Positions 37,678 through 45,924 are shown, counted from the first letter of the stretch. The stretch is 64,000 nt of DNA from Clostridiales bacterium (GCA_004557075.1 SFEX01000004.1:1-64000), one strand, 5' to 3'. The notes: generated from the letters alone by a model not told the origin. Translations and numbers: made by a program.

Positions 37678-39571
37678 TCATCCTTTCCGGAATGTATTCA
37701 AAATAGACGGTTGACAGCGGGGGAAGATCGATCTGCGCGCTGTAAGGCAGACCTTCAAATTCTGCTTTTTCTGCTGTGATGACTTTTGCGTTATGTAAAC
37801 CGCTCCCGCCGAAAGCGGCATCGTCGCTTGAGAGAATTTCACGCAGTACACCCGCATTCGGAAGCCCAATCGTGAAGCCGCGGTGGACGTTCGGAATAAA
37901 ATTGCAGGCGCAGACGATGAAGCTTCTGCTCTCGGGTTTTGCCGAGCGCAGAAACGCGATGGAGCTGAGGCTCTTTTCGTTTACATTGAGCCATTTGAAG
38001 CCGTCCCAAGACTTATCTACCTCGTACAGAGCGGGGGTTTTTCTGTATATATGATTCAGCGCCCGATAGTATTCCCGAAGCTTTTCGTGCATGGGGTAAT
38101 CCAGCAGCAGCCAGTCGAGCTCCTGCTCGTAGTTCCACTCGATAAACTGACCAAATTCCGAGCCCATGAAGCACAGCTTCTTGCCGGGGTGCGCGAACTG
38201 ATATCCGTAGAGCGCGCGAAGCGTGGCAAATTTCTGCTCGTAGCTGCCGAACATTTTATCCAGCATGGATTTTTTGCCGTGTACGACCTCGTCATGCGAG
38301 TAGGCGAGAATGAAATTCTCAGAGAAGGCGTACATCATGGAGAAGGTGAGCTTATCGTGCGAGCCCTTGCGGAAGAGCGGGTCGAGCGAAAAATAATCAA
38401 GCGTGTCGTGCATGTAGCCCATGTCCCACTTGAAGCTGAAGCCAAGCCCGCCGACGGATGGCGGCATTGTCACCATGGGGTAGGCTGTCGATTCCTCGGC
38501 GACGGTGATGACGCCGGGGTAGTTTGAGAGCACAGAGGTATTGAGCTTCCTGAGAAATTCAACGGCGCCGAGGTTTATGTTGCCGCCCTCGCGGTTGGGG
38601 GTGTATTCGCCGTCGCGTCTGCCGTAGTTAAGATACAGCATGGAGGATACCGCGTCTAAACGCAGTCCGTCTATGTGGTAATTCTCAAGGAAAAAGCAGG
38701 CGGAGGATATGAGAAACGACTGCACCTCCGGCATCTCATAGTCGAAGATCAGTGTGCCCCATTCCGGATGGGAGGCCATGCGCTCCTCCTTGCACTCGTA
38801 AAGCCGCGTGCCGTCAAATTCGGCAAGGCCGTGCTCGTCGCGGGGAAAGTGCGCAGGCACCCAGTCGAGTATGACGCCTATGCCCGCGTTGTGCATCACA
38901 TCTATAAATTCGGCAAACTCGTCGGGGGTGCCGTAGCGCCCAGTGGGGGCGTAATAGCCTGTCACCTGATAGCCCCATGAGCCGGGGAAGGGGTACTCAG
39001 TCACGGGCAGAAGCTCGATGTGCGTGTAGCCCATGTCGCTGCAATATTCGGCAAGCTCGGGGGCTATATCGGCGTAATTGACCTTGCCGTCACGCTTTTT
39101 CCATGAGCCGAGGTGCAGCTCGTATATTGACATCGGCCGGGAAAAGGGATCGCTCAAAGCGCGGCGGCTGAGAAAATCTGAGTCGCGCCAGACATGCGAG
39201 CCTGTCCAGACCCTTGATGCGGTGTTCATCCCCGACTGCGACCATTTAGCAAAGGGATCGGATTTAAACACGCATCTGCCGTCCTTACGGGTAATGCAGT
39301 ATTTGTAAAGATCGCCGTTTTTAAGCCCCGGCATGAAGCAGACCCACATGCCGCCGTGCCTTTGCATGGGAGTGGCGCCGCTGTCCCAGGCGTTGAAGTC
39401 GCCGACCAGCGACACTGCCCGCGCGTTTGGCGCCCAGACAACAAAGCGGTGCATTTTGATCTCTTCTATGTAGCGGCAGCCGAGCAGCAGCCACGCTTTT
39501 TCCGCCTTGCCGGTGTTAAACAGGAAAATATCATCCTGCGGCAGGTATTTTTCCATAAGTTCAGAATACAT
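37640..39571 (-). CDS. glgB: 1,4-alpha-glucan branching enzyme
   Basis: The 643-residue GH13 enzyme creates alpha-1,6 branches. It has a CBM48 domain (about 35-120: FVVWAPNARAVSLVGDFNAW), the barrel with GYTHIELLPVTEYP, the nucleophile Asp in DGLRLDAVSSMLY, the acid/base Glu in VAEEST and the third Asp in YSHDEVVHGK, then an all-beta C-terminal domain. It is the first gene of the glgB-glgA-GH13 operon. The promoter is TTGGAA-17-TATAAT on the minus strand. Confidence 0.96.
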   Translation of the reverse strand: MYSELMEKYLPQDDIFLFNTGKAEKAWLLLGCRYIEEIKMHRFVVWAPNARAVSLVGDFNAWDSGATPMQRHGGMWVCFMPGLKNGDLYKYCITRKDGRCVFKSDPFAKWSQSGMNTASRVWTGSHVWRDSDFLSRRALSDPFSRPMSIYELHLGSWKKRDGKVNYADIAPELAEYCSDMGYTHIELLPVTEYPFPGSWGYQVTGYYAPTGRYGTPDEFAEFIDVMHNAGIGVILDWVPAHFPRDEHGLAEFDGTRLYECKEERMASHPEWGTLIFDYEMPEVQSFLISSACFFLENYHIDGLRLDAVSSMLYLNYGRRDGEYTPNREGGNINLGAVEFLRKLNTSVLSNYPGVITVAEESTAYPMVTMPPSVGGLGFSFKWDMGYMHDTLDYFSLDPLFRKGSHDKLTFSMMYAFSENFILAYSHDEVVHGKKSMLDKMFGSYEQKFATLRALYGYQFAHPGKKLCFMGSEFGQFIEWNYEQELDWLLLDYPMHEKLREYYRALNHIYRKTPALYEVDKSWDGFKWLNVNEKSLSSIAFLRSAKPESRSFIVCACNFIPNVHRGFTIGLPNAGVLREILSSDDAAFGGSGLHNAKVITAEKAEFEGLPYSAQIDLPPLSTVYFEYIPERMNDEHEEGIQENT

Positions 39572-39606
39572 ATTGTCTCTCCGAAAATTTCTCTGATTCT
39601 GTAATT

Positions 39607-39675
39607 ATTATAAACGCAAAGAGGTATAATTCCAACTACTTTTTGCTTGTGCAAATATTACAATTATATTATAAT
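39607..39675. promoter_or_regulatory. Divergent promoters of glgB and gloA
   Basis: Minus strand: TTGGAA (39630-39635), 17-base spacer, TATAAT (39607-39612) for glgB. Plus strand: TTGTGC (39647-39652), 17-base spacer, TATAAT (39670-39675) for the VOC protein. Confidence 0.7.
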
Positions 39676-39702
39676 AAGTCGAAATCAACGGAGGGCTTAA
39701 AT

Positions 39703-40071
39703 ATGTTTACATTCAATCATTTCAACTTTAACGTTTTTGACCTTGAGCGGAGTCTCAAATTCTATGATGAGGCCTTCGGCCTGAAGCCGGTCAGAGAAAA
39801 AACAGCGTCCGACGGAAGCTTTAAGCTTGTCTTCCTCGGCGACGGCAAGACAGATTTTCAGCTTGAGCTGACATATATGCGCGAGCGCACAGAGCCCTAT
39901 GACCTCGGCGAGCAGGAATTTCACCTTGCGTTCGTGGCGCAGGATATGGCGGCGGCGCACGAGAGGCATGAAAAAATGGGCTGCATTTGCTTTGAAAACC
40001 CCGCAATGGGTATTTATTTCGTGGAGGACCCCGACGGATATTGGATAGAGGTCATACCGCCGAGAAAATAA
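39703..40071 (+). CDS. gloA: VOC-family protein, lactoylglutathione-lyase (glyoxalase I) like
   Basis: Start ATG 39703 lies behind ACGGAGGG; the frame opens earlier but crosses the promoter. The 122-residue protein has the paired beta-alpha-beta-beta-beta modules of the vicinal oxygen chelate fold: FNFNVFDLERSLKFYDEAFGL, QLELTYMRE, FHLAFVAQDM and the final GIYFVEDPDGYWIEVIPP with the metal-binding Glu. Probable function is methylglyoxal detoxification, although other VOC activities are possible. Monocistronic. Confidence 0.88.
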   Translation: MFTFNHFNFNVFDLERSLKFYDEAFGLKPVREKTASDGSFKLVFLGDGKTDFQLELTYMRERTEPYDLGEQEFHLAFVAQDMAAAHERHEKMGCICFENPAMGIYFVEDPDGYWIEVIPPRK

Positions 40072-40079
40072 TAGAATTG

Positions 40080-40108
40080 TTGACAAAAAATTGAACGTGC
40101 GCTATAAT
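40080..40108 (+). promoter_or_regulatory. Consensus promoter of the 83-residue membrane protein gene
   Basis: TTGACA (40080-40085), 17-base spacer, TATAAT (40103-40108): an almost perfect promoter, giving a leader of about 100 bases. The -35 starts nine bases after the gloA stop. Confidence 0.85.
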
Positions 40109-40211
40109 GATATTGGAAAAACTGTATCAAAAAGGATGTGATTCCGATGATCTGACGGGCAATGTGCATTTTGATTGGTTTCGTTGTTAAGGCATAGAGA
40201 GTAGGTGTCTT

Positions 40212-40463
40212 ATGAATAAAAAACTAAATGAGCTCAAAAATTGGGCGCATGACTCGCTTTGGAGAACTATGCTCGTTGCAATTCCTCTGGGTACTGTTTA
40301 CATGGCGATCTTCTTCCTTTTCTGGGCGGGGCTGCATCTTGCTTTTCCCGAAAGTATACGAAGCGTAGCCGAGGCAGACTGGATTTTCGAATGGATTTTA
40401 TTCGTTGTAATTGCTGTAGGCTTAGTGTCAACGCCAACTCGTGAAAAAAAGAACAAGAAATAA
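40212..40463 (+). CDS. Small two-helix membrane protein of unknown function
   Basis: The 83-residue protein has a charged N terminus (about 1-18), two predicted membrane helices (about 20-42 and 58-75) and a strongly basic tail TREKKNKK, which suggests both ends inside the cell. The ribosome binding site is weak (TAGGTG). It has its own strong promoter and terminator, so it is a genuine transcription unit. I do not recognise a family. Confidence 0.6.
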   Translation: MNKKLNELKNWAHDSLWRTMLVAIPLGTVYMAIFFLFWAGLHLAFPESIRSVAEADWIFEWILFVVIAVGLVSTPTREKKNKK

Positions 40464-40473
40464 ATCATATCTG

Positions 40474-40503
40474 CCTCGCCGGTAAAATGCCGGCGAGGTT
40501 TTT
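40474..40503 (+). terminator. Intrinsic terminator
   Basis: CCTCGCCGG/CCGGCGAGG stem with a TAAAATG-type loop and TTTTT. Confidence 0.92.
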
Positions 40504-40536
40504 GTGTGAGCGTCAGGAATTTCAAATATTTTATCC

Positions 40537-40565
40537 TTGAATATGGCGCGCTTATGCAATATAAT
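40537..40565 (+). promoter_or_regulatory. Promoter of lysA
   Basis: TTGAAT (40537-40542), 17-base spacer, TATAAT (40560-40565). The surrounding 31 bases are strikingly like the deoC promoter (see 42621-42649). No lysine riboswitch was found between it and lysA. Confidence 0.8.
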
Positions 40566-40609
40566 AAATCGTAATTTATCAGAAATTTCACGAAAACAGA
40601 GGAAACGGC

Positions 40610-41908
40610 ATGATTTGCGATAACATAAAGATCGGTGCAAACGGTCACCTTTACTTTGCGGGTTTTGACACGGTGGAGCTTGCGGAGAAATACGGCACGC
40701 CGCTGTATCTCATCGACGAGGACAAGCTGAGGGAGAATTGCCGCACATACGATAACGCGTTCAAAAAGCACTTTGGCAGCGATGCCAAGGCGCTGTACGC
40801 GAGCAAGGCAAACTCCTTCAAGCGCGTTTATGAGATAATGCGCGAGGAGAACATGGATGTGGACGTTGTATCACGCGGCGAGATATACACAGCCTGCCTT
40901 GCCGGCTACCCAATGGAAAATACGTTTTTCCACGGCAACAACAAGACCGACAAGGACATAGCCTATGCCATGGAAAAGGGCGTCGGCTACTTTGTCGTGG
41001 ATAATATGGAGGAGCTTTGCTCCATAGAGCGCGAGGCGGGAGAGCGCAATATAACACAGAAGATACTCCTGCGCCTGACGCCGGGTATAGACCCGCACAC
41101 CTATGAGGCCGTCGCGACAGGCAAGGTCGATTCAAAGTTCGGCAGCGCCATCGAGACTGGACAGGCCGAAGAGATAACCGCAGCCGCCCTGAAAATGCCG
41201 CACATTGACCTTGCGGGCTTCCACTGCCATGTCGGTTCTCAGGTGTTTGCCGAGGACGTTTTTGAGCGCTCGGCCGTCATAATGCTGGACTTTATTGTGA
41301 ATATGCGTGAAAAGTACGGCTATGAGGCAAGAGAGCTTGACCTCGGGGGAGGTTACGGCGTAAGATACGTTGATTCGGATCCGTATTTATATGTTGACAA
41401 GAAGATCGGCCAGGTGGCCGCCGCTATAAAAGCAGAGTGCGAGAGACTGAATATCTCTCTCCCGGTGATACATATGGAGCCGGGCAGAGCTATCGTCGCG
41501 GACGCGGGAATGACGCTGTATACCGTCGGCGCTGTTAAATGCATACCGGGGTATAAGAACTATGTCTCCATCGACGGCGGCATGACGGATAATCCCCGCT
41601 ATGCGCTCTACGGCTCGGAGTATACCTGCCTTGCGGCGGGGAAAATGGACGAGGAACCTGACTTCCGCTGCTCACTTGTGGGTCGCTGCTGCGAAAGCGG
41701 CGATGTCATTCAGGAGAACATCCTTCTCCCGAACAGCATTAAGAGAGGCGATATCGTGGCCGTCTGCACCACGGGTGCGTATAACTATTCCATGGCCTCA
41801 AACTATAACAGAGTGAACAGACCGCCCATCATTATGCTCTGCGGCGGCGAAAGCTATGTCGCCGTCCGGCGCGAGAGCCTTGAGGATATTTGCAGAAACG
41901 ATATATAA
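40610..41908 (+). CDS. lysA: Diaminopimelate decarboxylase
   Basis: The last step of lysine synthesis converts meso-diaminopimelate to lysine. The 432-residue fold-III PLP enzyme has the PLP lysine in YASKANSF, HGNNKTDKDI, the glycine loop DLGGGYGVRYV, EPGRAIVADAG, and the active-site CESGD near the C terminus followed by GAYNYSMASNYN. The start is ATG 40610 behind AGAGGA. It is monocistronic with a strong terminator. Confidence 0.96.
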   Translation: MICDNIKIGANGHLYFAGFDTVELAEKYGTPLYLIDEDKLRENCRTYDNAFKKHFGSDAKALYASKANSFKRVYEIMREENMDVDVVSRGEIYTACLAGYPMENTFFHGNNKTDKDIAYAMEKGVGYFVVDNMEELCSIEREAGERNITQKILLRLTPGIDPHTYEAVATGKVDSKFGSAIETGQAEEITAAALKMPHIDLAGFHCHVGSQVFAEDVFERSAVIMLDFIVNMREKYGYEARELDLGGGYGVRYVDSDPYLYVDKKIGQVAAAIKAECERLNISLPVIHMEPGRAIVADAGMTLYTVGAVKCIPGYKNYVSIDGGMTDNPRYALYGSEYTCLAAGKMDEEPDFRCSLVGRCCESGDVIQENILLPNSIKRGDIVAVCTTGAYNYSMASNYNRVNRPPIIMLCGGESYVAVRRESLEDICRNDI

Positions 41909-41915
41909 GCATCTA

Positions 41916-41947
41916 CGACACGGGCTTGATTCCTCAAGCCCGTGTCG
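41916..41947. terminator. Intrinsic terminator between lysA and the SSB-like gene
   Basis: CGACACGGGCTTGA/TCAAGCCCGTGTCG, 14 bp, with a TTCC loop. T-rich tails are modest on both strands. Confidence 0.85.
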
Positions 41948-41954
41948 CTATATA

Positions 41955-42563
41955 TTATGTAAACTCGTTTATCTCCGTCACCGATACCTCAAAGGCGGTT
42001 TTCTCGACCGGCTCGCCGCCGATTATCTTTATGTAGCTGCGGCTCTGAATCCTGCCCTCGAGGCTCACCACCGTGCCGACGTCCCAGTCGGCGGCCTCAC
42101 GCGCCTTCAGCCCCCATGTGATGCAGGGGAGGTAGTCGCTTCTGCCGTAGCGGCGGTTGACCGCCAGCATAAGATCGCAGATATCCCGCCCCATGGGAGT
42201 CATGCGCAGGTTGGGCGGCTTGCACAGAGTGCCCGTGAGACGCACGATGTTCGAGTCCTCGCCATCGCACAGGCAAATTTCCTTTGCAAATACCGTGATA
42301 ACGAGCTTTGCGCCCTCTCCGCTTTTGTTGTTAAATGAGCGCAGCTCGCCGGTAACGCATATTTTTTCCGCATCGCCGAGCTCAAGCCCTTCGAGCAGCT
42401 CATCCCGCACGATGATATTCACGGTGTCCGTTGCGCCGGAAAGACGCGCTACCTCCATTGGAAAGGTGTAGAATGTCTCGCCCCGGCCGGCGTGGGAAAA
42501 GACCGGCGGTGCTGATATAACGCCGGTAAGCTGAGCAAAATTCCTGCTTGTGTTTTCATCCAT
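41955..42563 (-). CDS. Single-strand DNA-binding-like protein with two OB folds
   Basis: The 202-residue protein looks like two SSB-type OB folds in tandem. The first (about 8-100) starts FAQLTGVISAPPVFSHAG and contains VTGELRSFNN. The second (about 103-200) starts NIVRLTGTLCKPPNLRMTPMGRDI and contains LEGRIQSRSY, the second being the closer match to SSB. There is no acidic SSB C-terminal tail; it ends NEFT. Such proteins occur in Clostridia beside the true SSB, and the specific role is unclear. Monocistronic, divergent from deoC. Confidence 0.75.
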   Translation of the reverse strand: MDENTSRNFAQLTGVISAPPVFSHAGRGETFYTFPMEVARLSGATDTVNIIVRDELLEGLELGDAEKICVTGELRSFNNKSGEGAKLVITVFAKEICLCDGEDSNIVRLTGTLCKPPNLRMTPMGRDICDLMLAVNRRYGRSDYLPCITWGLKAREAADWDVGTVVSLEGRIQSRSYIKIIGGEPVEKTAFEVSVTEINEFT

Positions 42564-42620
42564 ATGTTAAGTCCTGTCCTTAAATAAAAGTTTTTGTTAG
42601 AGTATATTAAGGACAAACGC

Positions 42621-42649
42621 TTGAATATGACGGCAGGATGCAATATAAT
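42621..42649 (+). promoter_or_regulatory. Promoter of deoC
   Basis: TTGAAT (42621-42626), 17-base spacer, TATAAT (42644-42649). It shares TTGAATATG and ATGCAATATAATAA with the lysA promoter at the same spacing. Confidence 0.8.
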
Positions 42650-42681
42650 AATATCAAATTTTGTACCGAAAGGATAAAGCC

Positions 42682-43365
42682 ATGGATATAAAAGAACTTC
42701 TTAAATACTGTGACCACACCTTGCTCAGAGTTGACTGCACCGAGGCGGAGATAAAAAAACTCTGCGACCAGGCGATAAAATATGGCTGCGCCAGCGTATG
42801 CATACCGCCCTGCCATGTGCCCGGAGCGAAGCGCTATGTGGGCGACAGAATGAAGATATGCACTGTAATAGGCTTCCCCAACGGATATATGTCCTCTGCG
42901 GCGAAAGCATTTGAAACGGCAGACGCTGTGGCAAACGGAGCGGATGAGATCGACATGGTGATAAATCTCTCAATGGTCAAGGACGGCTGCTGGGACGACG
43001 TTGCCGAGGATATAAGGGCTGTGCGCCGCTCATGCACCGGCAAGATACTCAAGGTCATAATCGAGTGCTGCCTGCTCACCGATGAGGAGAAGATGCGCCT
43101 GTGCTCGATAGTTGCCGAATGCGGCGCAGACTTTATCAAGACGTCAACGGGCTTTTCCAAGGGCGGCGCGACCCGCCACGATGTTGAGCTTATGCGCAAG
43201 TACAGCCCCGAGAATGTTCAGGTCAAGGCAGCGGGCGGCATATCCTCCATCGAGGACGCGGAGGACTTTATTGCCCTCGGCGCGACGAGACTGGGCACGA
43301 GCCGCATTGTTAAGCTTGCAATGGAGCTTGAGAAGGAAGAGGGAGCACCGGAGGAGAACTACTGA
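42682..43365 (+). CDS. deoC: Deoxyribose-phosphate aldolase
   Basis: The enzyme splits 2-deoxyribose-5-phosphate to glyceraldehyde-3-phosphate and acetaldehyde. Start ATG 42682 lies behind AAAGGA. The 227-residue barrel has the opening CDHTLLRVDCTE, VCIPPCHV, DEIDMVINLSMV, KVIIECCLL, the Schiff-base lysine in ADFIKTSTGFSKGGAT, and VKAAGGI. The last base of its stop is shared with the start of the next small gene. No other nucleoside catabolism genes are in the window. Confidence 0.95.
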   Translation: MDIKELLKYCDHTLLRVDCTEAEIKKLCDQAIKYGCASVCIPPCHVPGAKRYVGDRMKICTVIGFPNGYMSSAAKAFETADAVANGADEIDMVINLSMVKDGCWDDVAEDIRAVRRSCTGKILKVIIECCLLTDEEKMRLCSIVAECGADFIKTSTGFSKGGATRHDVELMRKYSPENVQVKAAGGISSIEDAEDFIALGATRLGTSRIVKLAMELEKEEGAPEENY

Positions 43366-43550
43366 TGGGCTTCAAACCGGGAAAGCTGCTGAGCGCGATA
43401 GGGCTTATCGTATCGGGTGCGCTTTTGGTGCTCGGTTCTATGTATATCGCGCCTTTGTCGCAAAGCTGGGCGAGCATATGGAGCGTTTTCACGGCTGCCG
43501 CCGCAGCGTACTTTGCCTACTACCTGTTCAAAGGCAACAGGGACGACTGA
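43365..43550 (+). CDS. Small membrane protein of unknown function, coupled to deoC
   Basis: The 61-residue protein has two hydrophobic segments (about 8-28 and 33-54) and a charged end KGNRDD. Its ATG overlaps the deoC stop codon (TGATG), and a GGAG lies upstream inside deoC, so it is probably translated by coupling. Family unknown. Converges on the 43570-43938 gene. Confidence 0.55.
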   Translation: MGFKPGKLLSAIGLIVSGALLVLGSMYIAPLSQSWASIWSVFTAAAAAYFAYYLFKGNRDD

Positions 43551-43569
43551 AAGAAATTAGCTGCTGACA

Positions 43570-43938
43570 TTACAATGCCAGCAGCTTCCTTATCCCGCTG
43601 CACAGAGCAATGCCGGGGATTGACAGCAGCAGCCAGAGAAAGCTGAACAGCGGGCAGACCTGTCCCATGATATTCAGCGGCCTGTTGGAGTAATCCCAGA
43701 CATGCCATCCCAATATTATGTTAACCAAATACCCGGTGCAGAACTCTATAGCGGTTATGAGGGCTGCCGAGAGGAGGCACTTTGCCCAGAGCGGGATAGC
43801 GGCAGAGCTTATGATGTACATGCCGGTGAAGCATGCGCCGCCGCACAGCAGCATCGACCAGTGCGTCCAGCCTCGCCAGGCTATCTCGATAAGACCGTAT
43901 AGTCCCGCGCCGAGGATGTAGATCAGTAACGTATCCAT
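43570..43938 (-). CDS. CmpB-like putative ABC transporter permease (small)
   Basis: The 122-residue membrane protein has four hydrophobic segments with GLYGLIEIAWRGWTHWSMLLCGG, IEFCTGYLVNIILGWHVWDYS and PLNIMGQVCPLFSFLW, which match the CmpB/ABC_trans_CmpB group of small Firmicute membrane proteins. Despite the name, transport has not been shown to my knowledge. The order of the conserved E, W and Y/S residues suggests an in-membrane active site. Monocistronic. Confidence 0.7.
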   Translation of the reverse strand: MDTLLIYILGAGLYGLIEIAWRGWTHWSMLLCGGACFTGMYIISSAAIPLWAKCLLSAALITAIEFCTGYLVNIILGWHVWDYSNRPLNIMGQVCPLFSFLWLLLSIPGIALCSGIRKLLAL

Positions 43939-43974
43939 AGATGATATTCTTTCCCGAAAATTTCAAAAAAACCC

Positions 43975-44003
43975 TTGACATCGGGAGAAACTACTGGTAT
44001 ATT
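43975..44003 (+). promoter_or_regulatory. Promoter of infC-rpmI-rplT
   Basis: TTGACA (43975-43980), 17-base spacer, TATATT (43998-44003), with a leader of about 145 bases before infC. Confidence 0.85.
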
Positions 44004-44106
44004 AATAGAGCTGAAAATGAAGTAGGTACGGCATCCCCGACCTCACCGAGCCGCAAAAGGCGCGCTTCGGTCAATAGCAACGCCCGGGTGGGCGGTGTTT
44101 TTGTCG

Positions 44107-44132
44107 CGGATGCTGTTTGGCGTCCGTTTTTT
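44107..44132 (+). terminator. Attenuator in the infC leader (L20-leader type)
   Basis: CGGATGC/GCGTCCG (7 bp, one wobble) with a 6-base loop and six T sits between promoter and infC. In Firmicutes the infC-rpmI-rplT leader is controlled by L20 binding, so this is the expected terminator. The preceding 100 bases contain GC-rich stretches that could form the antiterminator. Confidence 0.7.
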
Positions 44133-44153
44133 GCATTTTGGAGGTGTTTTACA

Positions 44154-44744
44154 ATCGCAAGCGTAACTCATGAAATCAACGAGGATATCATCGACAAGGA
44201 AATACGCGTAATAGGTGACAACGGCGAGCAGCTCGGCATCATGTCGGCGGAGGAAGCCCTGAAGATCGCAGAGGAAAAGGAGCTTGACTTGGTCAAGATA
44301 TCTCCCATGGCGAAGCCGCCTGTCTGCAAGCTTATGGACTACGGTAAATTCCGCTTCGAGCAGGCAAAGCGCGAGAAAGAAGCCAAGAAGAACCAGCGCG
44401 TTATGGAGATCAAGGAGATCCGCATGTCTCCGGGCATCGGGGAAAATGATCTGAACACCAAGCTCAAGAGCGCTCTCAAGTTCCTTGCTGACGGTGACCG
44501 CGTAAAGGTTTCTATCCGCTTCCGCGGAAGGGAAATGGCGCACACCAATCTTGGCGAGGCCATTCTGCGCGATTTTGCGTCCAAATGCGCCGAGGTCGCC
44601 AACCTCGACAAGCAGCCCAAGCTTGAGGGCCGAAATATGTCCATGTTTCTGTCTCCGAAGCCTGCGTCAGCAGTCAAGAAGGCACAGAAGGAAGCCGCAA
44701 AGAAGCAGGCCGAGGAGGCCGCGTCTTCTGCGGAAAATAACTAA
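44154..44744 (+). CDS. infC: Translation initiation factor IF-3 with ATC start
   Basis: The reading frame is open upstream, but the family start THEINEDIIDKEIRVIG is preceded by an ATC codon at 44154, eight bases after GGAGGTG; no ATG, GTG or TTG is suitably placed. IF-3 genes are known for AUU/AUC-type starts that let IF-3 limit its own translation. The protein of about 196 residues has the N domain, the lysine-rich linker (FEQAKREKEAKKNQR) and the C domain with RVKVSIRFRGREMAH. It ends with a lysine/alanine/glutamate tail longer than in E. coli. Confidence 0.93.
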   Translation: MASVTHEINEDIIDKEIRVIGDNGEQLGIMSAEEALKIAEEKELDLVKISPMAKPPVCKLMDYGKFRFEQAKREKEAKKNQRVMEIKEIRMSPGIGENDLNTKLKSALKFLADGDRVKVSIRFRGREMAHTNLGEAILRDFASKCAEVANLDKQPKLEGRNMSMFLSPKPASAVKKAQKEAAKKQAEEAASSAENN

Positions 44745-44786
44745 CTCGGTTATTACAGATCAAAGCATACGGAAGGAGAAAAAATC

Positions 44787-44984
44787 ATGCCTAAACTGAA
44801 GACCCACAGTGGTGCTAAGAAGAGATTCAATCTCACCAAGACCGGTAAGGTAAAGCGCGCTCGCGCTTATAAGAGCCATATCCTCACTAAGAAGGACACC
44901 AAGCGCTGCCGACGTCTGCGTTCCGGCGCAATTGCCGACGTGACCAACGAGGCTACCATTAAAAAGATGATTCCTTATAAATAA
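44787..44984 (+). CDS. rpmI: Ribosomal protein L35
   Basis: The 65-residue basic protein of the large subunit starts PKLKTHSGAKKRFNLTKTGK after the Met and contains SHILTKKDTKRCRRLR, both family signatures. It follows infC by about 40 bases with a GGAGAA site and precedes rplT, the usual order. Strongly biased codon use. Confidence 0.98.
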   Translation: MPKLKTHSGAKKRFNLTKTGKVKRARAYKSHILTKKDTKRCRRLRSGAIADVTNEATIKKMIPYK

Positions 44985-45020
44985 TAAGGATTGACTGTTA
45001 CTGATAGGAGGAAATGACAA

Positions 45021-45374
45021 ATGGCAAGAGTTAAGGGCGCAATGATGACCCGCAAACATAGAAATAAGATCCTTGGTCTGGCTAAGGGCTACTGGGGCAA
45101 CAAGTCCCGCCACTATAAGATGGCCAACCAGCAGATGATGAAGTCCGGCCGCTACGCATATGTCGGCCGCAAGCAGAAGAAGAGAGACTTCCGTCAGCTC
45201 TGGATCACCCGTATAAGCGCAGCATGCAAAGCAAACGGCATGAACTACTCCACCTTCATGCACGGCCTGAAGCTTGCCGGTATCGATATGAACCGCAAGA
45301 TGCTGTCCGAGACTGCGATCCACGATCCCGCCGCTTTCACCGCCCTGTGCGAGAAGGCAAAGGCAGCAAAGTAA
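45021..45374 (+). CDS. rplT: Ribosomal protein L20
   Basis: The 117-residue protein has ARVKGAMMTRKHRNKILGLA, KGYWGNKSRHYKMA, GRKQKKRDFRQLWITRISAA and GLKLAGIDMNRKMLSE, all standard L20. Besides its role in assembling the large subunit, L20 is the expected repressor of this operon through the leader at 44004-44150. It is the last gene before a strong terminator. Confidence 0.98.
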   Translation: MARVKGAMMTRKHRNKILGLAKGYWGNKSRHYKMANQQMMKSGRYAYVGRKQKKRDFRQLWITRISAACKANGMNYSTFMHGLKLAGIDMNRKMLSETAIHDPAAFTALCEKAKAAK

Positions 45375-45392
45375 TTTGTAATAATGACCGTA

Positions 45393-45428
45393 AAAAACTC
45401 CTTTGCGTAAAACCGCAAAGGAGTTTTT
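45393..45428 (+). terminator. Intrinsic terminator of the infC operon
   Basis: AAAAACTCCTTTGCG/CGCAAAGGAGTTTTT with a TAAAAC loop. Confidence 0.95.
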
Positions 45429-45469
45429 ATTCGTTTTTACATTTCAATTTATCTATATCGCTCCAGCCC

Positions 45470-45890
45470 GACCGGGCGGCTGCTGCCGCTGCTCGCCGCA
45501 GGGGCGATTCGGATTAAAGCTTCAAATAGTCGCTATCGCGGTATCACGACCGGTAAGACAGGCAGTAGTCTCCTTTGCACTCGCGCTCTAAATCCACCGC
45601 ACCCGTAGGGGCGAGCATCGCTCGTCCGCTCCTCGCCGGAGGGGCAATTCGCATTAAAGCTTCAAGTAATCGTTTTTGCCGGTTCCCGACCATTGACATT
45701 GCTGTTGTCGTTATTGCACTCGCGCACTGAATTAGAACGGCAGGGTTCAGAACACGTCATAGCTCCCTCTGACGAGGGAGCTATGAGATTTGGAGAACTT
45801 TTACTGCTCTAACCGGTTAGACTGTCGCAATAACGATTATTTGAAGCCTTAACGCGAGTTGACTCAATGGCAATTGCGTCAACAGCATAG
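45470..45890. repeat. Repeat mosaic: interspersed-element arms and GC hairpins
   Basis: This gene-free stretch holds two left arms of the interspersed element in direct orientation, 140 bases apart (CTCGCCGCAGGGGCGATTCG at 45492 and CTCGCCGGAGGGGCAATTCG at 45632). Each continues with ATTAAAGCTTCAA and ends near CTCGCGC. One right arm follows at 45826-45886 (GTCGCAATAACGATTATTTG). Between them are a CACCCGTAGGGGCG hairpin (45599-45629, related to 16620-16651) and a perfect CATAGCTCCCTC/GAGGGAGCTATG hairpin (about 45758-45785). No gene is seen. Confidence 0.65.
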
Positions 45891-45924
45891 AAAAGCTGCC
45901 GCCCCAAACGGGACGGCAGCTTTT
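45891..45924. terminator. Terminator of the SLH gene
   Basis: AAAAGCTGCCG/CGGCAGCTTTT with an inner CCC/GGG stem; T-rich on both strands. Confidence 0.85.

Noticed and set aside
40504..40609. Lysine riboswitch before lysA.
   Set aside because: The leader is only about 40 bases after the promoter and lacks the conserved lysine-riboswitch core.
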